DNA of 64,000 nt from Pinus tabuliformis (Eukaryota; Streptophyta; Pinopsida; Pinales; Pinaceae). How positions within the stretch are numbered: position 1 is the first letter of the stretch; every line of letters starts with the position of its first letter. This document shows positions 25,771-38,404 of this stretch, one piece after another. The position numbers and the translations under genes were made by a program. The notes beneath the pieces were generated by a model, which was not told the origin of the DNA, made no database searches, and was given only the letters and a program-made list of their open reading frames with translations. The stretch covers positions 121,133,977-121,197,976 of the forward strand of contig CM062815.1 in NCBI GenBank assembly GCA_031772625.1, written 5' to 3'.

Positions 25771-26639
25771 AGGGCATAGCAAAAGCGTTCTTATTCAACA
25801 TAGACTGTGAACGATTGCATAAGAACATGAGGTCGAATTGTTTTTGTGTGCATTAAAGGATTGAAGCCTACGAACAGAAGGAACTGAGAATAGGAAAAAT
25901 GAATAAGAATTAGTTTTCAGTCTAAGGGAGTGTGTCACATATTGGAAAAAGAGAAGACAAAAACGAAGTTCATCAAATAAATACTGCCATGGAAGATTCT
26001 ATCAAGAAACGAAGGTGAGTAATGGAGTTGAGAGACAGAAAAAGAAGACAATATTCTTGTCTTGGAATATTTGAAGGAAGGTCGGTTCTGACCATAGTCA
26101 AGCCTTGTATTGAAGATTTTATATAGTCGGCTTGACCCCCAACTAGCCACAATGTAGTTGGCCTCGAACTTAGTTGGGCGTGCTTGGAAAATCAATGAAA
26201 CCTTTTAAACCTTTGCCCTCACTAAAGTTTATAATGGTTAACCCCCAACCTTACTAAATTGTATAATTGTTACTCTTACCTTGTTGAATTGTATAACAAT
26301 TAGCTAATTTTTATAATGTTTAATGAAAAATGAGTTTTCATGGTTTTATTTGTTTTTTGATAAAGTGGGTTTACTTATGATCGTGTTTGGAGGCAAAGTA
26401 TCAAGCAGGGGATTTAGTAAGGCCAGATTGGCATAAACAAGTTTCCAACTATTGGGGCTAAGGGAGAACCAAGACCAAATGAAAAAGTGGAGAGAGAACT
26501 GGAATATATGCTTAATCCTAGAAAACTATATTTTAGTGTCTTCACCAACAAACTTTTTAAAGACAACAACAAGCAACACATTGTGGAACCCCCCAAGCAA
26601 CAGACAATTCTAAACTCCTTCATGATCTCATTGAAGAAG
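25771..26639. other. No gene recognised
   Basis: The sequence lies between the chromovirus and the fragment of an antisense accessory gene. No coding region was supported. Confidence 0.4.
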
Positions 26640-27247
26640 GATGTGCATACCCTCTCCTAGTACACATTAAAGTACCATGTTAACATGGAATGGTTTTTAC
26701 CCAATAGGACTTCCACCCAGTTAAACATGGTGGGCATCGTGCAATCGATAGCATACTAGAACTTTGACTTGTTGGTCTCATGCATCATTTGGGACCTAGC
26801 CACTCGGTTAATGGTCAATAGTAGCACTCTCAACACGAGATCCCGAACCGTCATGATCTCGATCTTACCACTTTTTGATTTGAGAGCTTCTGGGCAATGT
26901 TCGGCAAGTAGCATAGTCACACTTGCCCCAACCGGCCTCGACCCATATAGGTTGACTAGTTCCCCTCTCTGGGATAGTGTTGTAATGAAATAAGTGTCTA
27001 AAGTCTCCAACTCCAGCGCTTGGTCATCGATAATGAAAATTTCCCGATTTATGTCCTAGAGACTAATCAGGTATCGTAGAAGCTCAAGTTGGGCCCATAT
27101 ACCTGGTGCAAGAAAGAATTTGAGGAGCCCACAGTTCCTCAAAGCCTCCAAACAATTTGGATCAGCTATTGCTTGAGTATTGATATCCTCGTGCTCATGT
27201 TCCTTCCAATCTACCATCTTTTCATGATTTCTTCCTGCAAAAACCAT
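26640..27247 (-). pseudogene. Antisense accessory gene fragment, second Tat-like copy
   Basis: Minus-strand segments align to the gene at 2350-3614: MVDWKEHEHEDINTQA matches MLDWHEREHEDVDLAA, LEALRNCGLLKFFLAPGI matches IDALKACGLYKYWAIPGM, and DTYFITTLSQRGELVNLYGSRP matches SDIYFLTGLHNRGEQLSLFRTRP. It lies in the same position relative to a following non-coding region and LTR, so it is a diverged copy of the same element family. It is incomplete, with several breaks. Confidence 0.7.
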
Positions 27248-29469
27248 ATAATCAAGTCAATGATCATCCTTGGCTAGAAAAATTTGGGTTCGAACTGCTG
27301 AATTGAGCAAGAAACATGTAAATTTTTTGCTCATGGTGTCAATGCAACTGTTTTAAAAATAGTGCTGCTGACGGTGCGGTTGGCAGTGTTAACCACCCTC
27401 AATTGGTGTGATTCCGTGCCCGGAAATCGCGCTGACCGATGGTGATTTTTTTTTCCAAAAGCTCCCCATGAAACCCAAATAATGGATAAAAATAAGAAAA
27501 AACAATATGAAAATGGACCTTAAGGGCTTGGCTCTTACCTGCAACTGACGGCTCGACGAATGACCTCTTGGATCTCCTGCAATCTTCTCTGGAAGAATTA
27601 GGGCACAAGTGGGTAAAAAGCTCTTCACAAAAAGGTAATATGGTAAATGGTAAAAAATAATTATTTTGCCCTTTTTTATTCGTTTTTCATGAAATATTAG
27701 GGTTTCTGAGTATTTTTTACCTATTTTGCCTCAAAACTAGATAATGCCTTTACCTTTCTTGTGCAGCGACAGGTGAAAGATTGTCAACGATGGTACTGGA
27801 GTTGTGTTTCAACTCTTTTCTCGACTCGTAAATCTCCAATGAAAATATCACCAAGAATTTTTCCCTTTTTTACTCGTAAAAGAGAATAAAATGGGGGGTC
27901 TGCTTTAAGCTCTTTTCAGACTCTTTAAACACAAAAATATTGCCAAGCTCTTATCGTTTTGAACTTGTTAAGGGTTGTGAAACGTCGTGCGCCCTTTATA
28001 CATTTACCCCTTTTTTGGGTTGGGATGCACTATTTGCGAAAAAGGTACTCCTTCACTAAAATGTTCAAGCAGTTCTCTCAAGTATCATTTTCTACCTTTT
28101 CGGGCTTGAGAGACACAAATGTTCGAAAAGGGACCATGTGGAGTTTTCTTTTCCGTGTTTTTTTCAAACTCTCTAAACATGAAAAAAATACCGAGTTTCC
28201 CCTTTGTCGAACTCTTTAAAACATTAAACGACATCGGATTCGTCACCATGACGAACGTGAGCTTCTCCTTCCTAAGGATCCTTAAACTTACTAGGTCGAA
28301 TTCATCTGAAGGATGAACTTACAGTGCAAGCATATGCTATCCCCTTCAAGCTTGCGATAAACAATAATTGGGGTACCTACTAGAAATGGTGGGGGGAAAT
28401 TGGAAATTTTATCAGTTGTGTCGATAGCTCACTCTTGAACATGACACTCTTTGTTTGGTGTCGGGTTGGGATATCCTCCTTTTCATAATTGACCTTCCTG
28501 GGTTGGGTCGTTCATTTTTTCCTTCCATTTGATCTCTGCCACGTCATCATGACCACCAATCCTATGGATCCAAAAGCTGCCAAACTCTGGAATTGTGTCA
28601 CCGATATGTTCAAGAGTCAGTCCCTCTACAGTTACACTTACTCCTAATTCTCTATATCATCTGAAATCATTTGCTTCCCTTTGTCTCGTGTCGATGATGT
28701 GGGATACATCATGGCCCTCCTTCAACACGGTCCCTTCCTGTCGACTTCAGCTCATTATCCAGGAAGCTAGCCGAAAGAGTCCTTTCCAGTACCTTAGAGC
28801 TTGCATGGCAAGTTCTTCACACTCGACGACAAGTTCACATCATTGGCTTTCGATCGAGTGATTTCACAAGTGTCAGACGTCAGTTCCTTTATTCACATTC
28901 TATGAACTGTGCTGCCAGTACCTTGAGAGCCATTATCATTATTCGTGGTTTCTCTCATGCTTGTTAACGATTCACATCATTGACCGGTAATCAAGCGACT
29001 TCCTAGCATTTTTGAATTCAACACATTCATTCGCATGTTAGGATTTGTACTTTGATCTGGTCATTTGGAGCGCAAGACCCTGGGCTAAGATTACACAAGT
29101 CCAGGTTGCGAGGCGATGTGACATGGTCATGTCAATATACATGTCTCTTTCAGATGGATGGCTGCGACCATACCATGAGCTATTACATGTGATCCTTCTC
29201 ATTGTTGGATGGATGTGACCATACCTTGGTTTCGTTATGATCCTTTCCGTTGGATGGTTGCACCTATGCCTTCAATCCATTTACATGATCATTCTCTGGA
29301 TGGTTGCGTCCATACCACTATTCATGTATTATTATTTAGAGTTTTTAGTGATGTATATGTATCTATGCTTGCTTGCAAGTTTTCCGATGAAGAACTCTAG
29401 TTCCCAGCTTCCACTTGTAAAGAATCTCACCCTCCACTCTAGCTCGACCTTCACGCTTTAGGGGGCATC
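27248..29469 (+). other. Non-coding 3' region of second Tat-like copy
   Basis: Order and wording match 3615-5810: TTTAAGCTCTTTTCAGACTC, a TCATCTGAAGGATGAACTT box, an AGAAATGGTGGGGGG box and a final TTTAGGGGGCATC purine tract before TGTTACAC. No coding region is supported. A minus-strand donor-like site (GTTGCAG then GTAAGAG) near 27537 mirrors the one near 3911 and suggests the antisense gene has an upstream exon. Confidence 0.55.
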
Positions 29470-30578
29470 TGTTACACATCATTTTGCCATTGTCCCTGTA
29501 CTCCCCGTCCTTGATCTTGGAGGACCTCTACAGTGTACCTGACATGCTTTCCTATCATGAAGTAACTCCCATTGTGTCCCTCTTCATGAGCAGAACAATT
29601 CCCTTTTGCATCATTTCCCACAAATCTTCTATTTATCCCAGTTTACAAGATCAGTGCTAATTACCCATGTCCTCCTCACGCCGATATGCAGGGATTACAA
29701 CTGTCCCTAGCGCCAATCAGATCGACTGAGCCCTTTCTCAGTCACGTCGATCCTCTTTCGGAAAGTTTTTTAAATATGGAGCCAAAGCTTCCAGCTCTAG
29801 AAGCTTCATAAAGGAAGTCTGGTAAATGGTTAGGCCGGATGGAGTCGAGGTCAGTTTGGGCTCCCTTCCCCTATTAGGATGGAACTAATCCAAGAGATAA
29901 GGCCTTCTCCCATGAGAATAGGAACCATTTCCCCTCCATCCAAGCTATATAAACCTCTCTTTTTCCGAAGCACAAGTTAGCTTTTAGTCCTAATTAAGTT
30001 CTGGCTGAAGTTTTTATTTTGGAGTAGTCAGCAAGCTACTCATAGTTTGTAGCTTTCTAGTTTGTGTTTAAGGGAGAATTGTGAGTTTGGTTTGGTGTGA
30101 AGACTAAAGGGAAGAGCCTTGAGACTACCTTTGTTGGAGCTATCCATGAGATGCTAACAGAAGTGTGTGGGAACCCGGATATGTCGGAGGAGAACAGCAA
30201 TGTCAAGACATTGGTTGTAATCTCTTCTTGAACTAATATAGATGCAACTATCGATTGATTTCCTACATGAAATATCATCTCACATATTTATGGCTTAATG
30301 TTTCTTGACTTGTTAAGTAGGTAGAATGCAATTTGTATGTTATCACGTTTGTTGTTTTCTATTGTTTACTTGTTTCAGGTGTTCGAAGGACAGAAATGGA
30401 AGATAGCTGGAGCAAGGAAGTAAGATCGTCACCAAGCAGAATAGCATACTAAGAGGTAGGCCCTCTTATTTGAATCTAGCTTAAGAAGATCTTCCATATA
30501 TTGTTTGTTTGTGGCTAGACCCACTCTCTTGAGCTAGAGGAATTATTTTTGTTCGCACTTAGAATTCACTGCACCACA
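29470..30578 (+). repeat. Probable LTR of Tat-like element, copy 2
   Basis: It begins TGTTACAC after the purine tract and ends approximately at GCACCACA; the right edge is uncertain. It contains TATATAAA at 29946. Near its right end an acceptor-like TTGTTTCAG (about 30379) and a donor-like AAGAG then GTAGG (about 30456) bracket a possible exon, in the same positions as in copy 1. It is only weakly alignable with copy 1, so both are old. Confidence 0.5.
29946..29953 (+). promoter_or_regulatory. TATA box in LTR copy 2
   Basis: TATATAAA followed by a pyrimidine-rich CCTCTCTTTTTCC, a typical plant core promoter arrangement at the position matching the TATA box of the first LTR. Confidence 0.55.
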
Positions 30579-32640
30579 ACTCGTCGAAAGATATGTTGTG
30601 CACATCCGCTTCCGGATTGTCCTCAATGATTTTAGTGTCTCCTTTATTTCTTGGGACTTGCTCTACTCTTGGATCTGGTGAAGCTGGTGGAGTGACCTCT
30701 TGGTTCTAAGGCATGAGGTCAATGCCCTGATCTAACTTGGGTTGAACCATATCCGTGTCCATCTACTCTAGCATTTGTTCAATCTCCTGAGCAAAGTCCT
30801 GCTCCTGTGACTTCTCACCCTTTCTACTATGTACCAATTGTTCGGATGAATCAATAACCTGTATGGGTGCAATTTCATCAATATGTGCATGTTGCGCCTC
30901 CTGTTATTCCTATCCCTATTGTGCTTCCTCCTCTCTTTTGCGCAGATCTTGTTCTTCCCTGAGTTGTTGCTTCAACTCCTACAACTCTTTTTCTGCTTCC
31001 TCTAGCTTCTGCTTCTCCCTTTGCCTTTGCGTGATCCTTTTGACGCGCTATCATCTTTTCACTTCAATCTCCAAAGCTAATTTCAACACAAGTGGATCTT
31101 CTTTGAACTTGTAGCTTTGCTCTGCCTTTGCGTTATTAACAACCTTCCTCTTTCCTTTGTCAAGCGCGGGTTTACTGCCCTCTACTGTTGCTGAAGATGC
31201 TTCTCTCTGAGATGTTGCTGCCTTTTGCACTACTAACCACTCTACAACCATTCTGACCGGTTCATTGAGGTTGCCTTGAGAAGTTATAGCAATATCTCCA
31301 TGGTTCTTCCTTAGGCCAATGACACGCCTCGTGGATCGAAGGATGATACACTCTCACACAGTGTTCCTTCACTAAGAAATGCGGGTCATATGGATTGAAA
31401 CTCCTAGTGCTAAAGGTGTACCTCTTGAATTCCCCCGTCTCAACCTCAGCATGCTTGAGATTTTGGATCTCATACAACTCGATCCGCAAAGGAAGAACGC
31501 GCCAAGGTGCCTTCTTCTCCTTGTGCAGTCTTGTTGACAACCCTGTCAAGATGTGATGTGCTACCTCTTGCATGACCAAATTATCCATGGAAAACTTCAG
31601 TAAAAAAATTCAGAGCCTTCCCCACATTGTACATCGATATGAAGTTTCCAAGGGGTGAGGCATACCAATCTGCTATGCCAACCAATGCCTCCATTGCTTC
31701 CTGCGATGTGCAAGGCGGATCCTGCTCAAAGATCATCCTGTATACCATGGTGACGAAGTGGTTTGATAGTTTTATGATAACTCCATGGAATCTACATTCA
31801 GAGAACAACCTGCAATAAGTGTGCACAGAGGTTTCGAAAGGTTTCCATGCCCAACTTAAGCCTGGGAACTGTTGATGGGCACAGATTGCATCAAATATGT
31901 AATCAGACATAAAAAAAAATTTATGCTAACCCCTAGGTGGATGTCGGGCTTCTATTACTTGTTCCTTCAACCGGAGAGCCAACATTTCAAACCAATTGAA
32001 AGGTCTTCCTTCATTCGCTAATTGATCCAACACAATCACCCAACTCTATGGGAAGGTTTATGCACTCTCTTAGCTGTATAAGCGACATGCGAAGATGACT
32101 GAGAGCTTATATTGCTTCTGCAGTATCCTCATCTTGTAAATCTAGTTGGGTGTTGTCCTAAACTTAGATGGCTCATTCACCCAGCGCTTCAAGATGTCTC
32201 TTGAGTTTTCACTGTTGTTGGGTCTAGCGAAGGGTGTATTCATCGCAATCACTAGTTGCGGTAAGTGATACATCGCCTGAAAATCCTTTGCCCTAAAAGT
32301 AGCAATTTTTGTTCCACAAACACTGCTCAACACCATTGTCTATGGATCAGTAAACGATATAATCCAGTGGATCATGTCCACACATGGAAACGCAAGATAC
32401 CTGCATGAAATTCAGTACAAGCTAGACTTGTGTATGTTGACATAGACCTTGTGGTCTTCTAAATTCTCCTCAAATGTGCCTGAAAAGATATCGTTGATGT
32501 CCTTGAATTTCATCTTGATCTCCTTATTTGTGAACAGCTTAATGTCTTCATAGATGGGAAATCTCATAGACACTTGCTCGACTACATCTCCAGTTGCACT
32601 CTCAACGGTGTCCTTTGACCCTACTCTCTTGGAGGCCATT
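30579..32640 (-). pseudogene. Decayed homologue of the LTR-borne gene
   Basis: Minus-strand segments match the large protein encoded in the giant LTRs: FRAKDFQAMYHLPQ against FRADDLRQMYHLPE, YIFDAICAHQQFPGLSWAWKP against YILDTLCFNFEFPVLGWRWTA, and WRVLPLRIELYEIQNLKHAE against WPSFPLRCDVYTLHDLKHAE. A charged helix near 30.86-31.05 kb matches the coiled coil. The start is probably MASKRVGSK at about 32640, preceded by a possible acceptor. The region carries several breaks. Conservation of order over the whole protein shows a family older than the 46-63 kb insertion. Function is unknown. It could be another element's accessory gene or a domesticated relative. Confidence 0.6.
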
Positions 32641-33120
32641 GTACCTATACTACTGAGAGATTGATGAAATCCTGTGATACCTGGAGACAAAGAAACACTC
32701 ATGGAAAGCAAATTGTTAGTTGAAAACCAAAAAAAACTTGAGGACTGACATGCAACACACTTGGGTGACTGACTAGAAGGTTTGTGCAATTTTCACTGGG
32801 AGGTTGGGAGACTGACTGCCAGAACTGTGCAAAACACAGCTCGAACTATCAGTGGGTTGACTAACTACTGAAACTGTGCAGAGCACTGTCCATCTTGTCT
32901 TGTTGAGGACTGAAACTGTGCAATTCCGGGGCCAATGGAGCACTGCCTCTCATAATTGTGCAGAGAAAGCCTGGAGGTCAGTGTTAGGCAAGCTCTGTGC
33001 AATTCCTGGGAGGAAGGCAGAGCCTTCACTCTCAAGAATGCGCAGTGCAAGCCGGGCAAGGCAAGGTTCGGGCTAAGGCAGCCTAGACCCAATGAAGGGT
33101 GACTAAAAACCTGAAAAGAA
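32641..33120. other. Leader or intron region with short repeats
   Basis: No gene is seen. The phrase ACTGAAACTGTGCA or ACTGCCAGAACTGTGCA recurs at about 32814, 32867 and 32910. The segment is probably the leader or intron of the minus-strand gene, cut at 33120 by the DNA transposon. Confidence 0.4.
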
Positions 33121-33145
33121 CAATGTAAATTTTGAAATGGGAACT
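33121..33145 (+). repeat. Left terminal inverted repeat
   Basis: It begins CAATGTAAA and ends GGGAACT, pairing with 45099-45123. The two mismatches are both C/T differences. Confidence 0.7.
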
Positions 33146-33198
33146 ATAAACTCAAAACGGGAACTCTGGCCCAAAAACCCCAAAAAAACCACAAAAAC

Positions 33199-33358
33199 AG
33201 TGCTCAAAACGAAAAGTGTGTATACTGGAACGATGTTTTTTTTTTTTAGGTGTCAATTTTGCGGTTGTTTTAAAAATGGCAGTGACTACGAAATTTTCTA
33301 CGAAATTTTCCTGCAAAATATAGCTTCAGAACGAAAGTGTTGATACTGGAATAATGAT
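33199..33358 (+). repeat. Left subterminal repeats, two copies
   Basis: AAAAGTGTGTATACTGGAA at about 33212 and GAAAGTGTTGATACTGGAA at about 33333 are each followed by ACGATG or TAATGA, a T run of 9-13 and AGG(T)GTCAATTTT. The two copies are about 120 bp apart. Such arrays are typical transposase-binding sites (inference). Confidence 0.6.
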
Positions 33359-33781
33359 TTTTTTTTTAGGGTCAATTTTCATACTTTTTAAACAATGCTA
33401 ATAAAACCAATTTTTTATGTCTCAAACAAAGTTAACTTTTAAGGAAAAACACATTAATGTTTCTGGTAGAATATCATTTTTATTTCCTAAGTATAAATTT
33501 AACATGTTTTCAACCACAAAACTAAAAAAACATGACATTATGAACAAATTATATCACTGAATGAATTCAAAAGTCTTTATTTGTACACTGAATAAAAGAG
33601 ACATTATATCTCTAATTTGATATTGCATTGTAGATATTTAAACAATAAAATTTATCATACTTAAGACATAATCCAACAACATAAAAATGCTTCATAACTT
33701 CTCATTTAACAAAATATGGAAAACATTAATTTTATTTGAAGATACGATGCATACATCAGTTATATAAACTGTCTTAAACAA

Positions 33782-36700
33782 TTATTCAAAATCACTCATA
33801 TTTTCTTGCACACCATCAGAATTCACATCTTCAGATGAGTGACTGGATGCTGACGAAGATGTTCCATATTCTTCTCTGTCATCAACTAGTGCCCCATCTG
33901 AGTCCACATGCATGCCCAAGATTCCAGGTTTCAAAAGTCTTCTAGATCTACGACTGGTTTCAGCAGAGTCCCATGTCAACATTGTTCCTTCTGGTAACAA
34001 CCTTTTCAGAATCCCTGTCGTCTTGAAGCGAAGAGTTCCTCTCTTTGTTAAATTGAAGTCATAAACAAGTATGTCAACATCCTTCAATTGTAATATGTCT
34101 GTGCGGCGGCGATTTATATTTGTACCCTTTCTTTTTCTTTTTCCACCATTTTTTTTGTCAACTACCATCTCTAGCTTATACACACCATTGAATGGGTGTG
34201 TATTTGTGGCATACCAATGTACTTCAACACCTGTAACATCCTCATTTTCTGTAAAGACCTTTAAAACTTTAGCAACCCAAAATGGATAGCCATTGGGATC
34301 TCCATCTGCTAGCACTGCAATCATGCAACCCTCCTTAATATCCTGTACTGAACCCCTATAAAGGTCTTCCATGGCTTCACGTTGTGCACGAGATCTTCTG
34401 GAACCTATATACATCTCTCTTTCCTCTGCCTGTGAAGAATTAATAATACCTTGAGATTGTTGTTGTTCAACAATGTTTACTTCCTCATGTTCATTCGACA
34501 CATTTTGTGGCCAAATAAATGGATTTTTCAAAGATATATCTTCATTTATTGTTGTCGAAATGAGATCACTTTGATTATTGAAAAACGACTCCCACCAAAC
34601 TGAATCAGCAATGTCAAAGTACTCATATGTATATCTAATACATTTTTTAATTTCTTCCAGGCAATCAGAATAATTTATAGCCCTGTTCTGTCTACGTGCA
34701 TTCTGAACTTCACCAACTGATTGTAATGACAATATTTTTGATGCAAATATTGGATGATCTGGAATGAACTTAAAAAATTGCAATCCTGATGACGGTGCCC
34801 ACTCTGTAGTAGTTGAATACTTCTTGCCCCATATTAGTGTTTTCCCATCAATTTTTTTGATACGAAATTGATGTTGGAAGCTAATGTCATTAAGTTGTTC
34901 AATGCATTTCCCCTCACCATATGATCCCAGAATAAACCTTCACATGTCAACAGTTTCTTCCAACACTTCAAAAGCAGGCTCTGGCATGTATGATTTCTTA
35001 ATACATTCAATTAGTGATGGCAAGCTCCCAACTTCCTTCCTCCTCAATGTGACTGAAAAACGACTGAACATCTGATCAATATGGTCATGAGTGTGCCCAA
35101 CAAGAAGGAAACCAACCTTTACCTTTTGAAAAATTCTCAATTCAACAAGCATGTTCAGATACCCAAAAACAATCTGATTTTTGTTTTCACGGCAAGTGTT
35201 GTCCAATTGTAGATACAAAACTTCAGGAAGATTACCAGACCAATGAGAAATCACATCATGAATTATGGTTATGGTCAGATTTGCATCATTATGAATATTT
35301 GGAGCTGTGAAGTACACCCTTGGCAACATTTTCCCATTGAAGACCATACAACCGACCAAGTGAAACTGAATAAAATTTTCCTCTTGTAGATTTTTGGGTG
35401 TGCAAACAAAATGTGGTAAAAGTGTTTTCTTCTGGTCCATACCATCAATTATCAAACCCAAATATTTATTTGGATTATCATAACACTTCTTTCGATGCTT
35501 GTACAACTTCTTCCTTTCATTTGTTTGTTGTTCGCGATGCTCCTGAAGTTCTTTGACAATTAAATCTACACAACATAAAAGAAATTCATTAAGAAATATG
35601 TTTTCATAGTTGATGACTATACAATTTTAAAAGTAAAAGTTATGAACACTTACCTCTTTCTGAGCCTTCACATTTGTCCCTTTTTTATTTAAGAGAAGCA
35701 CATGTACTGCAAATCCCCATCCTTGTCTTCTTAGGAATACGAACATTATTGAATTCTTTCTTCCATATCTTCACAAAATATTGATATGTAATAAAGTGGC
35801 CCTGTCCCTTAGCACTTTCTGCATATTCTTTGTATAAGTTGTAGATTTCTCGTCTTGAAAAATTATCTGGAATATGTATTGTCTCTCTATTTGGCATACA
35901 CTCTCCATGCTTTGAAAAGAAATCTTTCATCCATGACATTGCAGTATTTGATAATGGCCCAAACTGTCTTTTATAACGTACTTCTGAATAAAATGTGGGA
36001 TCCTTTTCCAAATTTTCTTGAATTCTCGAGAGACGAAAATTCCCAATTGAATGAAACATTTTGAAAGCTTTTCTACACAATAAAAAATTCCTAATATGAT
36101 AATCATAACCTGACAATGTAGATTGCATGCAGCCAACTAAATATGAGTTTTGCATGCTTTTATTCATTGACAAATATCTCTTCCTGCTTTCTAATGCAAA
36201 TGTGAAATCCATACGTTTCAAGCAATTTTTTTGGCAACATTCACTTGAAATGAGAGCGCTGATAGAACTTCTTCTCGTCAGATATTCTGCTCTACCCCTT
36301 GTATAACTAGAATAGCTTGCATCGATACGAAAAGGTCTACTCCTACTCCTCGATACAATATTTCTTGGCAACATCTCCATCATTGGATCATCATTTTTAT
36401 AATGACTTTCATCATCATTAAGAGGAACGTTATCCACACTATGATCTGCTCTGATTTTCAAATTTTGACTGAGAGGATACCCTTCATCTTCCCCTTCTTC
36501 AGTGCTACTATCATAGTCCTTAGAATTCAGACTAAATGGAAAATCTGACTCGATGTTTAATGGATATTCTTCCTCATGTACATTGTCAGTGCTACTCTCA
36601 TAGTCCATAGAAGTAGGACTATGTTGAAAATGTGGCTGTTTACTTATTGAAGATGCAACATCCTGTCCTTTGTCACTGCTACCTTTATACTGATTAGAAT

Positions 36701-37946
36701 TAGGACTAACTGCATCATCCTGTTCTTCATCACTATTGCTCTCATAGTCCTTAGAATCAGGACTAAGAGGACATTGTGATACTCCAATGTTTTGAAAATC
36801 ATCATCCCGCACTTCATCACCGCTGCTCTCATAGTCCTTAGAATCAGGACTAAGAGGACATTGTGATACTCCAATCTTTTGAAAATCATCATCCCGTGCT
36901 TCATCACCGCTGCTCTCATAGTCCTTAGAATTAGGACTAAGAGGACATTGTGATACTCCAATCTTTTGAAAATCATCATCCCGCGCTTCATCACCGCTGC
37001 TCTCATAGTCCTTAGAATTAGGACTAAGAGGACATTGTGATACTCCAATATTTTGAAAATCATCATCCCGCGCTTCATCACCGCTGCTCTCATAGTCCTT
37101 AGAATCAGGACTAAGAGGACATTGTGATACTCCAATCTTTTGAAAATCATCATCCCGTGCTTCATCACCGCTGCTCTCATAGTCCTTAGAATTAGGACTA
37201 AGAGGACATTGTGATACTCCAATCTTTTGAAAATCATCATCCCGCGCTTCATCACCGTCGCTCTCATAGTCCTTAGAATCAGGACTAACTGGACACTGTG
37301 ACACTCCATACTTTTGAAATTCATCATCATGCTCTTCATCACTGCTGCTCTCATAGTCCTTAGAATTAGGACTAAGTGGACACTTTGACACTCCATTTTT
37401 TTGAAATTCATTATCACATTCATCATCACTGCTGCTCTCATAGTACTTAGAATTAGGACTAAGTGGACACTTTGACACTCCATTATTTTGAAATTTGCCA
37501 TTATGCACGTCAAAACTGCTGCTCTCATAGTCTTCAGAATTAGGACTAAGTGGACATCGTGACCCTCCATTATTTTGAACTTCACCATCACATTCTTCAA
37601 AACTGCTACTCTCATAGTCCTCAGAATTAGGACTAAGTGGACATTGTGACACCCCATTCTTTTGAACTTCACCATCATGCTCCTCATCACCGCTGCTTTC
37701 ATAGTCCTTAGAATTTGGACTAAGTGGAATCTGTGACTCTTTATTAATTTGAAATTCTCCATCCCCTCTTTCATCAGTGTTGCTCTCGTAGTCTTTAGAA
37801 TCGGGACTAAGTGGAAGAATTGACTTTCTATTCATAGTGGAAGAATTCCCGCTATATTCATCAATATGAATAGAGTTGTTATGCGATGAAGATGTTGATG
37901 GTGTATAAACCGAAACTTCACCATCAGAGCAATCCATCACTTTCAA
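33782..37946 (-). pseudogene. Transposase-like gene of the 12-kb element (DDE-like, DUF7869-type)
   Basis: The minus-strand gene starts at 37946 (MKVMDCSDGEVS). An acidic 29-residue repeat array fills residues about 40-490. A cysteine-bearing region follows (ECCQKNCLKRMDF, FLLCRKAFKMFHSIG, then MGICSTCASLK). An 88-bp intron (35566-35653, GTAAGT...TGTAG) keeps frame into the core, with LGLIIDGMDQKK (35446), LYLQLDNTCREN (35203) and VGHTHDHIDQMF (35098). These are spaced like catalytic acidic residues of an RNase H-fold transposase and resemble the family annotated as DUF7869 (from memory). The last 330 residues include PFWVAKVLKV...GVEVHWYATN, similar to chromo/Tudor-like barrels. Two in-frame stops, TAA at 35685-35687 and TGA at 34940-34942, interrupt an otherwise continuous frame; each is one C-to-T change from CAA or CGA. 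Confidence 0.65.
36490..37826 (-). repeat. 87-bp coding tandem repeat, about 12 good and 4 diverged units
   Basis: The unit is exactly 87 bp, encoding 29 residues centred on CPLSPNSKDYESSGDE followed by ARDDDFQKIGVSQ. Six central units (about 36770-37290) are almost identical, while the outer ones diverge. This indicates recent expansion by unequal exchange or slippage within the transposase N-terminus. The repeats are acidic and rich in SP and DYESS, suggesting a disordered, phosphorylatable region (inference). Confidence 0.9.
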
Positions 37947-37983
37947 ATAGAAAATTTTGAATGATACAAATGGAGTCTCCTAA

Positions 37984-37996
37984 GAATATTATATAG
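37984..37996 (-). promoter_or_regulatory. TATA box for the transposase gene
   Basis: On the minus strand AGCTATATAATATTC lies about 45 bp upstream of the ATG at 37946, a normal core-promoter distance for a short leader. Confidence 0.5.
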
Positions 37997-38017
37997 CTTA
38001 AAGAATGAAATATTCCC

Positions 38018-38098
38018 TCCAAAGTTATTCCCTCCAAAAATTTTCGCGAAAATATTTCCCTCCAAAAATTTTCGCGAAAATATTTCCCTCCAAAAGTT
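38018..38098. promoter_or_regulatory. Tandem CGCG palindromes in divergent promoter
   Basis: The unit TCCCTCCAAAAATTTTCGCG followed by AAAATATT is repeated at 29-bp spacing, flanked by partial units. Each full unit contains the perfect palindrome ATTTTCGCGAAAAT. TTTCGCG-type sites resemble E2F sites (TTTCCCGC-like), and a palindromic repeat could also bind an element-coded protein. It lies 75-150 bp upstream of the transposase start and 300 bp from the opposing TATA box. Confidence 0.55.
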
Positions 38099-38404
38099 TG
38101 TTAGATTTATTTACCTTTATTATTTTATTCTACAATTGATTGAAAAACGTAAACTAATTTATTTTTATGAAATAAATCACTAAAATTCAAATTGTAAATC
38201 ACAACTTGTACATTAATTATTCTAATAGTTAAAGTATATAATATTTACTTAACAATTATTTTTTTCTAATTTTTATAATATATTCTCAAACAAATTAATC
38301 CCACATTCAATTCGTTGTAAAACAACTCTACAATATTCTCTCTATAATAATGTAAAACAAATTATCCCACATTAATCGTATGGAAAAACATCTTCGTAAT
38401 TTCA

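Noticed and set aside
36644-37774. A 376-residue open frame overlapping the 87-bp repeats in another frame
   Set aside because: The 87-bp unit keeps any stop-free frame open. The frame lacks the flanking domain continuity of the transposase frame.
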